NCBI GenBank assembly: GCA_014155875.1
Contig: JACEFZ010025808.1
Coordinates: forward strand, 617,001 to 681,000
Length of the DNA stretch: 64,000 bases
Direction of reading: 5' to 3'
Source of the DNA: Cepaea nemoralis
Taxonomy: Eukaryota; Mollusca; Gastropoda; Stylommatophora; Helicidae
A program made the position numbers and the translations under genes. The notes beneath the pieces were generated by a model. The model was not told the DNA's origin and did not search any database. It was given only the letters and a program-made list of their open reading frames with translations. Positions 42,607 through 55,064 of the stretch are shown one piece after another; position 1 is the first letter of the stretch, and the number at the start of each line of letters is the position of its first letter.

Positions 42607-43645
42607 GAGACTAATGATTTAATCACTCCTTAAACAGAACTGACAAGGAAAGCTAATGATTTAATCACTCCGTATATAGAACTGACATAGGAGACTAATG
42701 ATTTAATCACTCCGTATATAGCACTGACATGGGAGGCTAATGATTTAATCACTCCGTATATAGCACTGACATGGGAGATTATTGATTTAATCACTCCGTA
42801 AACAGAACTGACATGGGAGGCTAATGATTTAATCACTCCGTATACAGAACTGACATGGGAGATTAATGATTTAATCACTCCGTAAACAGAACTGACATGG
42901 GAGGCTAATGATTTAATCACTCCGTATATAGCACTGGCATGAGAGATTAATGATTTAATCACTCTGTAAACAGAACTGACATGGGAGGTTAATGATTTAA
43001 TCACTCCGTAAACAGAACTGACATGGGAGGCTAATGATTTAATCACTCCGTATATAGCACTGGCATGAGAGATTAATGATTTAATCACTCCGTAAACAGA
43101 ACTGACATGGGAGGTTAATGATTTAATCACTCCGTATATAGCACTGGCATGAGAGATTAATGATTTAATCACTCCGTAAACATCACTGACATGGGAGATT
43201 AATGATTTAATCACTCCGTAAACAGAACTGATATGGGAGGCTAATGATTTAATCACTTCGTAAACAGAACTGACATGGGGGGGGGGGGGGGGGGGGCTAA
43301 TGATTTATCACTCCGTATATAGCACTGACTGGTGATCGAGTGAAATGGCGAGTCATGACCGCCCACGCTTTCCGGCATGGCACATGATTGATTGATATAG
43401 CACTGACATGGGAGATTAATGAACTAATCACTCCGTAAACAGCACCTATAGGGGAGATTAATGATTTAATCACTCCGTAAACAGCACTGACATGGGAGGC
43501 TAATGATTTAATCACTCTGTAAACGGCACTGACATGGGAAACTAATGATTTAATCACTCCGTAAACAGCACTGACATGAGAAACTAATGATTTAATCACT
43601 CCGTAAACGGCACTGACATGGGAGACTAATGATTTAATCACTCAA
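42607..43645. repeat. 42-bp minisatellite
   Basis: Units such as GATTTAATCACTCCGTATAT plus AGCACTGACATGGGAGATTAAT repeat every 42 bases, about 23 times. Because 42 is a multiple of three, the minus strand is open for 208 and 114 codons (VIKSLISHVSAIYG per unit). It is interrupted by a G run (43277-43296) and a 65-bp LINE scrap. Confidence 0.95.
43330..43394 (+). mobile_element. 65-bp LINE 3' end inserted in the 42-bp array
   Basis: The insert reads GGTGATCGAGTGAAATGGCG ... CATGACCGCCCACGC ... GGCATGGCACATGATTGATTG. This is the extreme 3' end of the LINE family seen at 25340 and 20655, with an ATTG-type tail. ATATAGCACTGAC flanks it on both sides (43317-43329 and 43395-43407), a 13-bp target duplication. 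Confidence 0.88.
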
Positions 43646-43698
43646 TCAGCAGTTCTAGCATTTGAGACTGCAAACCTCACCACTCAACCACCAGTTCA

Positions 43699-43700
43699 AA

Positions 43701-43760
<60 letters not shown>

Positions 43761-43761
43761 T

Positions 43762-43799
<38 letters not shown>

Positions 43800-43800
43800 G
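43699..43800. repeat. (ATC)n microsatellite
   Basis: About 33 ATC units with one ATT. It adjoins the 3' end of a LINE fragment, so it probably grew from that element's tail. Confidence 0.95.
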
Positions 43801-44180
43801 TGCCATGCAGATCACCAGATTCGTAGATCAGCTCTGTGTCCTTGTCTTGACCACGCCATGTGGCCAAGCCATCTAGGTATTTACTTCTCTGCAGGTCCCC
43901 TTGTTCTTTGCTCCTCAATATTGCCAGTTGTCAACAAGTTCTCCAATTTATTTCTTCTCATAAGGTGTCAAAATAATTGTAACTGTCTACGTCTAATTTC
44001 TCTAAGTCAGTTTACGGTTTACATTTGTTTCTTGTAGAACTTGGTCAATGGTTTTTCTGTATGTCCATTGTACTTTTTACAATTTCCTTAGAAACCAAAT
44101 TTACACGGCTAATGTTTTTCAACTTGTCTGCTCATTGTCCAAGCTTCACATCTATACAAAGTACAGGGTCTATGTCACAC
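43800..44180 (-). mobile_element. Degenerate LINE 3' fragment
   Basis: On the minus strand the C-terminal peptide pieces RSKYLDGLATWRGQDKDTEL and YESGDLHGT match the family at 20655. Several stops interrupt the upstream part. Confidence 0.7.
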
Positions 44181-44756
44181 TTCTACACTCTTTTTCTCCT
44201 TGCAAATGACACCTTTTTATTAGTCAGTATGTTTTCCATCCTGCAACAGGCTACCTTCGCCATGGCGATTCTTGTTCTAATCTCTTCAAGGCATCTTCTA
44301 TCAGATGTTATGACTGTTCCGAGATGATTGTACTGATTCACTTGCTGAAACATGGGAGACAAATAAGAAAGATCTTGACTGCTGCAGGATGCGACAACTT
44401 GGAATGAAACAAACTGGTATGTTAAGATCTTGCTTGCTGTTTCTCCCTTTAACTCTTGTTGGATTCATTTTATTTTGAAAACCCAACTACTCAGCCACCA
44501 ATTTTGATGTGTCAGACTGATAACCAACTTGCTAATCAGCTTCCATGTGAGAAGAAACTATCATCAACAACTGTGATGACGTTTTGTAAGGTCGCATCAG
44601 CTGCCTTCAGGAAATCTCGAGACCAGGTCTTTGATAACCTTGGCCTGTTTAGCGATGATCATCTTCAGCTGTTTCATATAGGAGAAAAGATGAATGGTTT
44701 TAAAGTTTACATGTAAATATTAAAACTGGCAAGTTGTCAGGACTTTATTTATGTTT
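44181..44756. other. No gene; probable old LINE sequence
   Basis: No domain is recognisable. Short frames (86 codons at 44456-44716 plus) have no convincing features. The left part may be older RT sequence. Confidence 0.4.
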
Positions 44757-45330
44757 GGCATCATCATCATTCATCATCAAGTGCCCTGCCAACTGGAATG
44801 GGCATTCAAGTCTCTTCGCAGATCTCGGTCTTTGGTGTTCTGGATCTGGATTGTTGATGATATTCCTCAATACCACCGTCTCAGTCCATCCAGCATCATT
44901 TCTCTCGGTCTGCCTCTGCCTCTCTTCCCCTCGATCTTTCCAGTTGTCACGATGTTCTCCAAATGCCTCCCTTTTCATTGCATGACTAAAGAAAGCTGCT
45001 TGTCTCTTTCTTATAGCTGTATATAATATTCTAGTTTCACTAGCCTCTTTCAGACAGTCGTTGTTAGTTACTCTGGCAGTCCAAGGAATTTTCAACATTC
45101 TTTTCAGGAACCACATCTCCATTGCCTCTATGCTCTTCCTAATGTGTTCACCCACGTTCCATTATTCACTGCCATAAAGTAAAATAGGTTCTATATAACA
45201 TTTCAGCACTTTCTTGCATTCAATGAAAGTGATGTTTTTGCATAAGATACTTTTAATCTTTCAGAATTATAGCTTTTTTGTCAATTATATTCCATCTGAT
45301 GTTATAACTGGACCTAGGTTTTTCACTTTA
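44757..45330 (-). pseudogene. LINE reverse transcriptase C-terminal remnant
   Basis: The minus strand encodes IEAMEMWFLKRMLKIPWTAR, VTNNDCLKEASE, IRKRQAAFFSHAMKREAFG and an Arg-rich EERQRQTERND segment. These are the conserved features between RT and the C-terminus in RTE-like and related LINEs. A CATCATCATCATT-type run at its left end is the tail. 45156-45330 continues as non-open, related sequence. It is a different, more diverged family from the RTE element at 40642. Confidence 0.75.
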
Positions 45331-45671
45331 TAAATATTGTTAAACATTTTCTCATATACTGTAATGTCACATTTTGGTGTCACCTTTTTCTTTGATATAA
45401 CAATTGTGTCTGTTGTCTTCATATTCAACGAAACCTTTGTGTGTGTGTGCACTCTCTGTATCTACAACGTCAAAAAGTTGCAAATCTTTTGCATTTTTCA
45501 CCCTTAATACTGCATCACATCACAGATTTTTTGTATTATAAGCTCCAATGCATATTCCTGGCCTCTCTTTGTTTGATGTCTCTCAGTATTACTTCGTTCT
45601 AAAGAGACAGGCTCTGTGGCGTAGGGGTCACAAATGCATTTCGTACTCCCCGCTATGAGTGCTGGTTGTGT
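45331..45671. other. No gene seen
   Basis: Unrecognised sequence with a tRNA-like A-box phrase (GTGGCGTAGGGGTC) at about 45615, but no B box. Possibly a SINE head cut off by the adjacent LINE-B fragment. Confidence 0.4.
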
Positions 45672-46153
45672 GGTATTGGTTTTGTCGGGGTACACAGGAC
45701 TCCCCACTTTCCGCCACCGTACTGAATGCGGAATACTTCCGCATTTTCGTCACCAATTGTCTGTTTCACAATGAACTTGACTCCCTCTGGAGGAATCGTG
45801 TTGGGAAGCCAATGAATCGTCACGCGTTCTCGTTCTGTTTCACAATGTTCAATCGACAACTCTACTCCCTCCGTCGGCAGTTTTATCTTCTTGCTATGCA
45901 GGCCTTTGTAAACTGTCACATGGTCAGCTTGAGTTAGGTTTGCAAACCACCGCGTGGATGTTTCGTATCGGTAAATGTCCGCTACTCCGCCAGCAGGCAC
46001 CCCGCATGGGCCGAGCAACGTGCTGGCAATTAAAAGGGGCGTGCCTTTGGCCGCCACGCCAGGTCCGGTAATAGTAAGAACTAACGTACCAAGCGGTGAC
46101 CCCTCGAGAAAACGGTCGATGTTCACGGATTCCATGCTGTCAACTGGTGCCAT
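45672..46153 (-). pseudogene. LINE-B ORF1, N-terminal 160 codons
   Basis: The ATG at 46153 opens a frame with ESVNIDRFLEGSP, LVLTITGPGVAAKGTP, GVADIYRYETSTRWFANLTQ, RVTIHWLPNTIPPEGVKF and YGGGKWGVLCTP. It is the same RRM-like region as in the copy at 57 kb. Here PPEGVKF is continuous, which shows that the copy at 57 kb has lost one base at this point. The zinc knuckle and tail are absent. Confidence 0.85.
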
Positions 46154-46205
46154 GGCTGCTGTTGAAGAAGTTCCGGAAATATTACCACAATGAAAATCTA
46201 AAACA
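45672..46205 (-). mobile_element. LINE-B 5' end fragment (3'-truncated)
   Basis: Matches the LINE-B copy at 56912-57450: the short 5' UTR and the first half of ORF1. Similarity stops at 45672 in mid-ORF1, so the 3' part is missing. Confidence 0.85.
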
Positions 46206-46477
46206 CGAAAGATTTATACGTTGTGAAGAGAAACTAGACAGCTTATAAGCAAAAGCTGGGGTTACATCGCACAATGTTTTGGACAACTGTTTTCCTGCGG
46301 CTGTGAGGCCAACGCTCACCGAGAAGAAACCAAAATAATGGTATCAAAATCTACATCCCACGGGGTGTTGAGGCGGATTTATATCTAAGCATCCGCAGAA
46401 ACGGAAGGAATACTCAGCATGTCGAAAACTCTAGCTCACCTGTTGCACAACAAGGCGTACAGGATCTGCATTTTTTT
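46206..46477. other. No gene seen
   Basis: About 270 bases of unrecognised sequence between two LINE-B fragments. Confidence 0.4.
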
Positions 46478-48115
46478 TTAAAAACTTTTATTGAGTGTTA
46501 AAATCGTTGCAAAGTGTATTGTTTGTGTTTTTACAGAGCGTTGCATGTGGGCGTGTAGGTGACATATGCGCAAAAAATACAAATATTTTATACATTTTAA
46601 CATTTCTACATTGAATTTGTTGTAGGGTAAAACCTTACAGAAACAACAGCATGATGATAGTGCACCGATATTATTTCCCCTGCTGCCTCCCTCTCCTGTC
46701 GGCTCTAAAACCTCCAATTCCATCACCACCACTCGGTAATGATGAAACTTTTTTTTTAAATTCGCATATCCTTTACAGGACATCGCTGTCAACAGCAGCA
46801 TCTTTCAGCTGTCTGTTGATTTCTTGGCAAGATTACGCTCAGTAGTTTGCCATTGCTTTCTGAGCGGCCGGCTCAGTTATACCGCAAGTCACCAGCGGGG
46901 GTCGAACCGCTCCCAGCTCTCGCCCGCAACGAGACTCTGCGTGATAAACGGAATTACGGAGAAAGTGTTGTAACCCCTCGGCCAGAGAGACCGGCAATCA
47001 TGAAACTGGCAGTATGAAATGTCTGAACCGATCGGAGATGGCGACAGCAGCATCAACAAACAAACAGTATCAAGATGGTGGGAAGGGAGGTGTATCGGGG
47101 TTTACAAGGCAGAAAGGGTAGTGGTTGCATTTATAATTTCTGTGTTGTTACATGTGTTCTGTGTATTTAGTATTTGTGTAGGTGTGTTTACGGAGCGTTG
47201 CATGTGGGCGTGTATGTGACGTGTGCATATTTTATTCATTGGGCATATTTACATAGTGAAGGGGAGTAGATAGGGAGAAGGATATAACTTTCCATTTTTG
47301 TTTCCATTGTCACACTCTCACCCATTTGACCCACCACACTAATGGGTAATGATGGTAAAGGCACGATAATTTTTGGAACCAAAGGTGAGGGTGTCAGCAA
47401 AGGCAACAAACAAACCATGAGCAAGGGAAGGGGGGGGGGGGGGTCACATGGGAGATGAGGTTATATATTAATAAAGGTAAATATAATAATAATGCAAATA
47501 AAACCAAATACATCAATAATAATGATGACAAACATTAACCTACTAAGGGTGATAACAGTACTGATAGTAACAGCAAAGATAATAATAGTTATAATGATCC
47601 CACTTTCCAAAACTGTGATTCCATTTGCTAGAATGATTTTCCTAGGGATGGTGTTAGCATAACATAGCAGGTACATATAATTGCAAACATGCAATGTTTC
47701 ATAAATGGTAGAAGTAAAAGGAGTTGGTTTTCTTTTTCTCCTTGCTTATGTTTTTTTTTTTTAATTTTTTGTAAGGGTACATTTATTTTTTCCCTTCCTC
47801 TTTTTTTTTTTTTTTTGGGTCAAAAGTAAACAAGCATCTGTATTAGCACATCTCATTGGTTTGGTAAACATATGTGGTTTTGTATTCATTCATTCATTAT
47901 TCACTCACATCTTCTTGTTTCTTCCTCGCACTCATGTGTACTAAATTTTAAAATCAGAAAGAAGAGTACTTGTGTTTACTCTGGAGATATCTGTGATATT
48001 TTGTGTTTACAACATAGGAAATTTATCCATTAGCATATTCCATTCCTTGAACACATTTACATGTGAATGGGGGTTAAACAAGGAAAGGGGAAATCTTTAC
48101 ATTTTTTTTTAAACG
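46478..48115 (-). mobile_element. LINE-B 3' UTR copy, 5'-truncated
   Basis: Starts with a poly(T) run and ACTTTTATTGAGTGTTAAA, the LINE-B 3' end. It continues through two ACAGAGCGTTGCATGTGG(G)-type segments (46532, 47192) to sequence near the ORF2 stop (about 47995). A further 3' UTR-like segment runs up to the LINE-A tail at 48116. It is interrupted by a SINE. Confidence 0.8.
46750..46999 (-). mobile_element. tRNA-headed SINE inserted in LINE-B
   Basis: The minus strand starts with a tRNA-like head, GGTCTCTCTGGCCGAGGGGT (A box, close to tRNA-Leu style) and AGCGGTTCGACCCCCGC (B box). The body is GAAAGCAATGGCAAACTACT and TAATCTTGCCAAG; the 3' part is TGTCCTGTAAAGGATATGC plus an A run. ATGAAACT flanks it on both sides (46742-46749 and 47000-47007), a target duplication of at least 8 bp. 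The body is shared with 26398-26645. Confidence 0.85.
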
Positions 48116-49543
<1,428 letters not shown>

Positions 49544-49570
49544 ACTAGTGGATCTACATCCTCATGCCTG

Positions 49571-52463
49571 TTTTTTTTTTTTTTTTTAACTTTTATTGAG
49601 TGTTAAAGAAAACTTTGCATTTGTATTGTTCGTGTTGTTACAGAGCGTTGCATGTGGAAGTGTAGGTGACATATGCGCAAATTTTTACAACATTTATTTC
49701 AACATTTTTACATTTGAAATGAAGGGTAACGGGAAACGAGTACAAACAACAACAAGACGGTAGTATACCATTATTTTCTTTCTGCCACCCTTTCACCTGT
49801 CAGCTCCAAACCCACCAATACCATCATCACTACTTGGTAATGAGGGAAATGGCAGTAAAACTTGTTAAAACCGACCGGTGAAGGCAGCAGCAGCATCAAA
49901 ACGAACAGTATCGAAAAGGTGGGGGGGGAGGGGGGGGGGGTTATCAAGGAGTTTCCTAGTTTACAATGCAGGAGGGGTAGTTGTTGCATTTGTATTGTTT
50001 GTGTTGTTACATGCGTACTGTGTGTTCAGTATTTGTGTGCGTGTTTTTACAGAGCGTTGCATGTGGGCGTGTAGGTGACATATGCGCAAATATTACAAAT
50101 ATTTTATACATTTAAACATTTCTCCATTGACATTGTTGTAAGGTAATATTTTAAATCAAGAGCGTGATGGTAGCGGGCTGTTATTATTTCCACTGCCGCC
50201 CCGCTCTCCTGTCAGCTCCATAACCTCCTACCAAGTACCATCACCCTCGGTGATGATAAACATGGCGGTGCAGAACTGAAACAAAACGGTGAGGGTGGCA
50301 GCAGAGACAACAATCACAGTATCAAAAGGGTGGGAAAGGGGGATGTGATAGTATACGCGTTTACAAAGCCATATATATTAATAGTGATTACAATGATAAT
50401 AATGCAAAGTAACAACCAAATACATAAATAAATATCATAGTGACAAGGAATAACAGTGCTGAGACTAGTCACTATGAACTATGAACTAGTCTAGTGATAG
50501 ACTCAATGATAATTATATAATAAATAATAGTTTTATCATGTGATTTTATGTGCTAAATTGATTACCTTAGGAATGGTGTTTACATGAAATACATCTTATA
50601 ATAATAATGACAAGGAATAAAAACTACTAAGGGTGATGACAGCAATGCTAATATTAATAAACACAATGGTAGGATTTGTTTGGATAATGATCACATTTTC
50701 CAAACATGTGATTCCATTTGCTAAAATGATTTTCTTAGAAATGGTGTTAAAATATGACTGGTGCATACAATAACAATTGCATCCTGCACTGTTTAATAAT
50801 ATAGTAGGTGTAAAAAGGAGTTGGTTATCTTTTTTTCTCCTTGCTTATTTTTTTTTTTTATTTTTTTATTTACATATACTTGCAACATGCAATGTTCAAT
50901 AATAGCAGAAGTAAAAGGAGTTGGTTATCTTTTTCTCCTTTTTTATTTTTTTTTTCTTTTGGTCTTATTTGTAAGGGTTTATTCATTTTTTCCCTTCCTC
51001 TTTTTTTTTTTTAAACTTATTGTAGAAAGTAAACAAGCATCAATATTAGCACAAATTTTTACAATCTTTACATTTTGTTTCCCTTGCCACCCTCTCACCA
51101 ATTTGGTTCCACTCCACCAATGCCACTACCCCCCCCCCCCTCTCTGGGCAATGATGGTAAAGGCAGGATAAATATTTGAACCAAACCGGTGTGGGTATCA
51201 GCAAAGGCAGCAACAAACCATGAGCAAGGGGAGGGGGGGCACATGGGAAAGGGGTTTTGGTTTATTACTAATGATGATAATAATAATAATGACAGGAGGA
51301 GGACATACTGAGGGTAATAACAGCAATTATAAAAAACAGCAATGGTAATAATAGTTATGAAAATGATAAACATTTTTACAATATGTGATTCCATTTGCTA
51401 GGATGATTTTCTTTGTAATGGTGTTAAACATAGCCTAGCCTGGGAAAGGGGTTTTGGTTTATTACTAATGATGATAATAATAATGACAGGAGGAGGCATA
51501 CTGAGGGTAATAACAGCAATTATAACAAACAGTAATGGTAATAATAGTTATGAAAATGATAAACATTTTTACAATATGTGATTCCATTTGCTAGGATGAT
51601 TTTCTTTGTAATGGTGTTAAACATAGCCTAGCAGGTACATACACATGCAAACTGCAGTTTTAATAATACTTGGGAAACCTAATACCTGGGAAAGGGGTTT
51701 TGGTTTATTACTAATGATGATAATAATAATGACAGGAGGAGGCATACTGAGGGTAATAACAGCAATTATAACAAACAGCAATGGTAATAATAGTTATGAA
51801 AATGATAAACATTTTTACAATATGTGATTCCATTTGCTAGGATGATTTTCTTTGTAATGGTGTTAAACATAGCCTAGCAGGTACATACACATGCAAACTG
51901 CAGTTTTAATAATACTTGGAGTAAAAGAGTGGGTTATATTTTCCTCCTTGTTTTTTTTTTCCTAAATGTAGGGGTTCATTCATATTTCCCTCTTTGCTCT
52001 CTCTTTCTTTTTTTTTAAAATGAAAATTAACCAAATATTTGTATTTGCATAAGTTTTTACAGTATTATTGGTTTGATAACCATACGTGTTTTTGTATTTA
52101 TTTATTCATTCAACACTCACTCACATGATTCAAAGGGGATGGCTAAGCGAAAGGGAAATCTTTACATTTTTGTTTCCCGCGCTACCCTCCCACTAATTGT
52201 TCAATTCCATCAATGCTCTCCTGACCACCCTAGTAATGATGGCACAGGCAGGACAAAAGTTTGAACCAACCAGTGGGGTTAGTAGCAAAGGCAACAAAAC
52301 TGTAAGCAAAGGGGGGGGGGCGCGCGGGGGAGATGAAATTGTAAAATGATAATGATGATATCAATAATACTTATAACATTAATAATACTAAGGATAGTAA
52401 AGGTAGAATAAAGATAGTCATAATAATAATGATGATAATTTTTATAATAAACAATAATAATAA

Positions 52464-52495
<32 letters not shown>

Positions 52496-52831
52496 TAATA
52501 GTATAACAAATATGTGAGTTTGTTTACTAAAGTGATAATCTTTGTAGTGGTGGTAGTATAGCACAACAAGTGCATTCAAAGTCAAACATTCCATAAATAG
52601 TACATTGGAATGGGGGGAGTTTAATTTTCTTTTCTCCTTTTTTCTTTTCCCTCTTGTCTATAAGGGTGAAACCATCATTTTGAAAAAAGTAAAACAAGCA
52701 TTTATACTTCCACTATTCTTTACATAAGGGATTTTCCATTGGTCTTTTGACCATATGTGATCTATTTAATCATCCACTCACCATTCATTCACAGTTTCTT
52801 CTTTCTTTCTCTCACTCATGTATACCAAAAT
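49571..52831 (-). other. LINE-B 3' UTR, modular
   Basis: 3.2 kb noncoding. Modules recur in degenerate form: ACAGAGCGTTGCATGTGG (49639, 50048), GATTCCATTTGCTA-AATGATTTTC (several times), and T-rich stretches near GTAAACAAGCATC. Poly(T), TAA and GAT microsatellite patches occur throughout. Copy 2 has the same module order. Confidence 0.8.
51244..51925 (-). repeat. Triplicated 3' UTR segment in LINE-B copy 1
   Basis: TGGGAAAGGGGTTTTGGTTT and the following ~190 bases occur at 51244, 51441 and 51687. LINE-B copy 2 has a single version at about 59878. Confidence 0.92.
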
Positions 52832-55039
52832 TTACCAAAAAATTCCAAAATTGCCAGAGTTGGTATACCATTTATACCAACTCTGGAAAGAGTTGTGATA
52901 TTTTGTGCGTGTACATAAGGAAACTAAATGTGTGTTATATGTGTGGTGTTTGTATCTGGCAAAATTTCTGCAGGTCCATATAAGTTGTCTGTAGTAAGAA
53001 AGTGCTACAAGTAGTTTTGTATGTATGTCCTTAGATGTCATTGGTATAGTATTGAGAAAAATTGCTTTATATATGTCGGTTTGTTTGCCTGTGTGTGTTT
53101 GTATGAGGTGTTTGAGTGTTGCGCGTGTGGCAGTAATTGTTGGACACGTATAATAAATGTGTTCCTCTGTCTCTTGTGTGTTGTTTCTACATAATTGACA
53201 TTGTTTGGATATGTATGCTTCTACCTGTGTTGTGGGGGTCATACTGTATAACAGTCTATATGTGATCTCTCTAGCTTTTGGTGTTATGTGTTTGTTGTGT
53301 AGGTTTGAAAAGGTGCATGTGAAGTCAGTCATGAAGTATTTGTGTCCTCTTTTAATCCTAAGTCTTAGTGATGGTGCTTGTTCTCTAACTAAATGTTTGT
53401 ATATTGTGTGTGTTGTTTGCTGTATTAACTGTTCATGTCCTTTTATTGCCTGTATGCATGTCTGATAGAATGTTGGCAGTCTTCCCTGGTAGTGTGCAGT
53501 TGCATTGTTAAGAGGTGTGAGATGTTTGATGTTGTGGCCTATGTAGTATAGTGCTAGTCTGTTCTGTTCTGGGTGTCTGATGATTTTACCTATGTGACTG
53601 ATTCTAAGTGACAGTATTTTTGTCTGGATGTCCTGTAGTGAAATCCCGCCTTGTTTCCTGTCTTGTATGAGAGTTTTGTGTTTAATGCTGTGTATCGTGT
53701 TGGTGAAGATGAAGCGTCTGATTTGTTTGTTTATGTTTGTGACGGTCTGTTTAGGAGGGTCCAGTACTGTCGCTAAATATATTATTTTGGGTAATATGTA
53801 TGTGTTGACTATTGTGCTTCTACCAAATATTGTGGATGTCTTGTACCTATACCTGTGTAACATGTCTGTGATCTGTTCGGTCAGTGCGTGCCATGTCTGT
53901 CTGTGTGTTTCTGTGGGATCGCATGGAAATGTGATCCCATACAGCTTCATGGTGTCTATGTGTTTCAGATCTGGAGGGAAATCAGCCTTTTGTTTCCACT
54001 TTCCCAGGCCCATTATCTGTGATTTCTGTACATTAATTTTGGCTCCACTGCCTTTTCCAAAATGGGTAAAGGTGTGGAGTATATTCCTTATTGATGTGTT
54101 GCTGGTGGGAAAGAAGGCAGTGTCATCTGCATAGGCGATGAGCTTCTGCTCTCCTATCCCATGCAGGAAGGTTCCTTTAATACTAGTGTCTTGCCTTATC
54201 TTCTCTAATAAAGGTTCTAGAGTGAGCACATACAGGAGTGGTGATAAGGGACATCCTTGTCTTACAGATCTCGTGAGCCTGAAGCTAGCTGTCAGTGAAT
54301 GGTTCACCAACACTCTGCTCTCAGGATTTTTGTACAAGATCTGTATCCACTGCCTGTAGTACTCTCCTATGTTACAGTGTTCTAGTGTCCTATGTAGGTA
54401 AGTGTGGGAAATTCTGTCGAAGGCCTTCTCTTGATCCAAGGATAAGATGGAGGATGGACAGTCTTTTCCATGTGTATAGTTAATAATGTCTCTAATGAGG
54501 TGTGTGTGATTGTGTATATTTCTGTCTTTGACACTGCACTGTTGGTCTGGGTGTATTAGTGTTGGCATGAAAGGTTTAAGTTTGTTGGTGAGTGATTTGG
54601 CGAGTATCTTGTAGTCTGTGTTGAGTAAGGAAATTGGTCTGTAGTTCTTCAGTTGTGTTTTGTCAGTTTTATCCTTGCATATGAGTGTAATGTAAGACAT
54701 GTTGCAGCTGTCCGGAAGATTTTTTTTGTCAAAGGCTTCCTGATAGACTTTGAGGAGAAGATTGCCTAGAATAGGAAAGAAGTGTTGGTAGAATTCTACT
54801 GTCAAACCGTCTGGTCCTGGAGTTTTGTCTTTGTTTAGTGTGCTTAGTGCCTGTGTTATGTCTGTCAGTGTCAGTTCTGTGTCCAGTGTGTCTTTGTCTG
54901 TGTCAGATAATTTCTTTGTGTACTGTAAGAAGTTGTCTTGTATCTGTGTGTCGACTGTCTCTGCTGTGAATAGTTGTGTGTAGTGTTGTTGGAAAGCAGT
55001 CTCTATGTGTGGTGTTTCTGTCTGCATGTTTCCTTGCAT
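52832..55039 (-). CDS. LINE-B ORF2, RT and C-terminal region (open 735 codons)
   Basis: This is the reverse transcriptase part of ORF2; its natural start is the endonuclease upstream. Motifs in order: DKTPGPDGLTVEFYQHFF, NYRPISLLNTDYKILAK, SSILSLDQEKAFDRISHTYL, SVRQGCPLSPLLYVLTLEPL, the catalytic LIAYADDTAFFPT, and GKGSGAKINVQKSQIMGLGK. The C-terminal CX2C...HX4C knuckle CQLCRNNTQETEEHIYYTC lies about 100 residues before the end. The frame is uninterrupted from about 55039 to the stop at 52832, unusual among the elements in this window. It is joined to the endonuclease frame by a one-base insertion near 55070. These proteins copy the LINE RNA at the nicked target site. Confidence 0.92.
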   Translation of the reverse strand: MQGNMQTETPHIETAFQQHYTQLFTAETVDTQIQDNFLQYTKKLSDTDKDTLDTELTLTDITQALSTLNKDKTPGPDGLTVEFYQHFFPILGNLLLKVYQEAFDKKNLPDSCNMSYITLICKDKTDKTQLKNYRPISLLNTDYKILAKSLTNKLKPFMPTLIHPDQQCSVKDRNIHNHTHLIRDIINYTHGKDCPSSILSLDQEKAFDRISHTYLHRTLEHCNIGEYYRQWIQILYKNPESRVLVNHSLTASFRLTRSVRQGCPLSPLLYVLTLEPLLEKIRQDTSIKGTFLHGIGEQKLIAYADDTAFFPTSNTSIRNILHTFTHFGKGSGAKINVQKSQIMGLGKWKQKADFPPDLKHIDTMKLYGITFPCDPTETHRQTWHALTEQITDMLHRYRYKTSTIFGRSTIVNTYILPKIIYLATVLDPPKQTVTNINKQIRRFIFTNTIHSIKHKTLIQDRKQGGISLQDIQTKILSLRISHIGKIIRHPEQNRLALYYIGHNIKHLTPLNNATAHYQGRLPTFYQTCIQAIKGHEQLIQQTTHTIYKHLVREQAPSLRLRIKRGHKYFMTDFTCTFSNLHNKHITPKAREITYRLLYSMTPTTQVEAYISKQCQLCRNNTQETEEHIYYTCPTITATRATLKHLIQTHTGKQTDIYKAIFLNTIPMTSKDIHTKLLVALSYYRQLIWTCRNFARYKHHTYNTHLVSLCTRTKYHNSFQSWYKWYTNSGNFGIFW
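52854..52886 (-). other. Perfect 14-bp hairpin at the end of ORF2
   Basis: CCAGAGTTGGTATA and TATACCAACTCTGG are exact inverse copies around CCATT. The hairpin lies in the last codons of ORF2 and is identical in copy 2 (61041-61073). Confidence 0.85.
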
Positions 55040-55064
55040 GTCTGATATTTTGCTTATTTGTCTG

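Noticed and set aside
45609..45665. tRNA gene or SINE head
   Set aside because: An A-box-like sequence is present, but there is no B box or cloverleaf.
53628..54134. 168-codon Cys/Val-rich ORF on the + strand, and similar ones at 61816-62211
   Set aside because: They are antisense shadows of the LINE-B RT frame.
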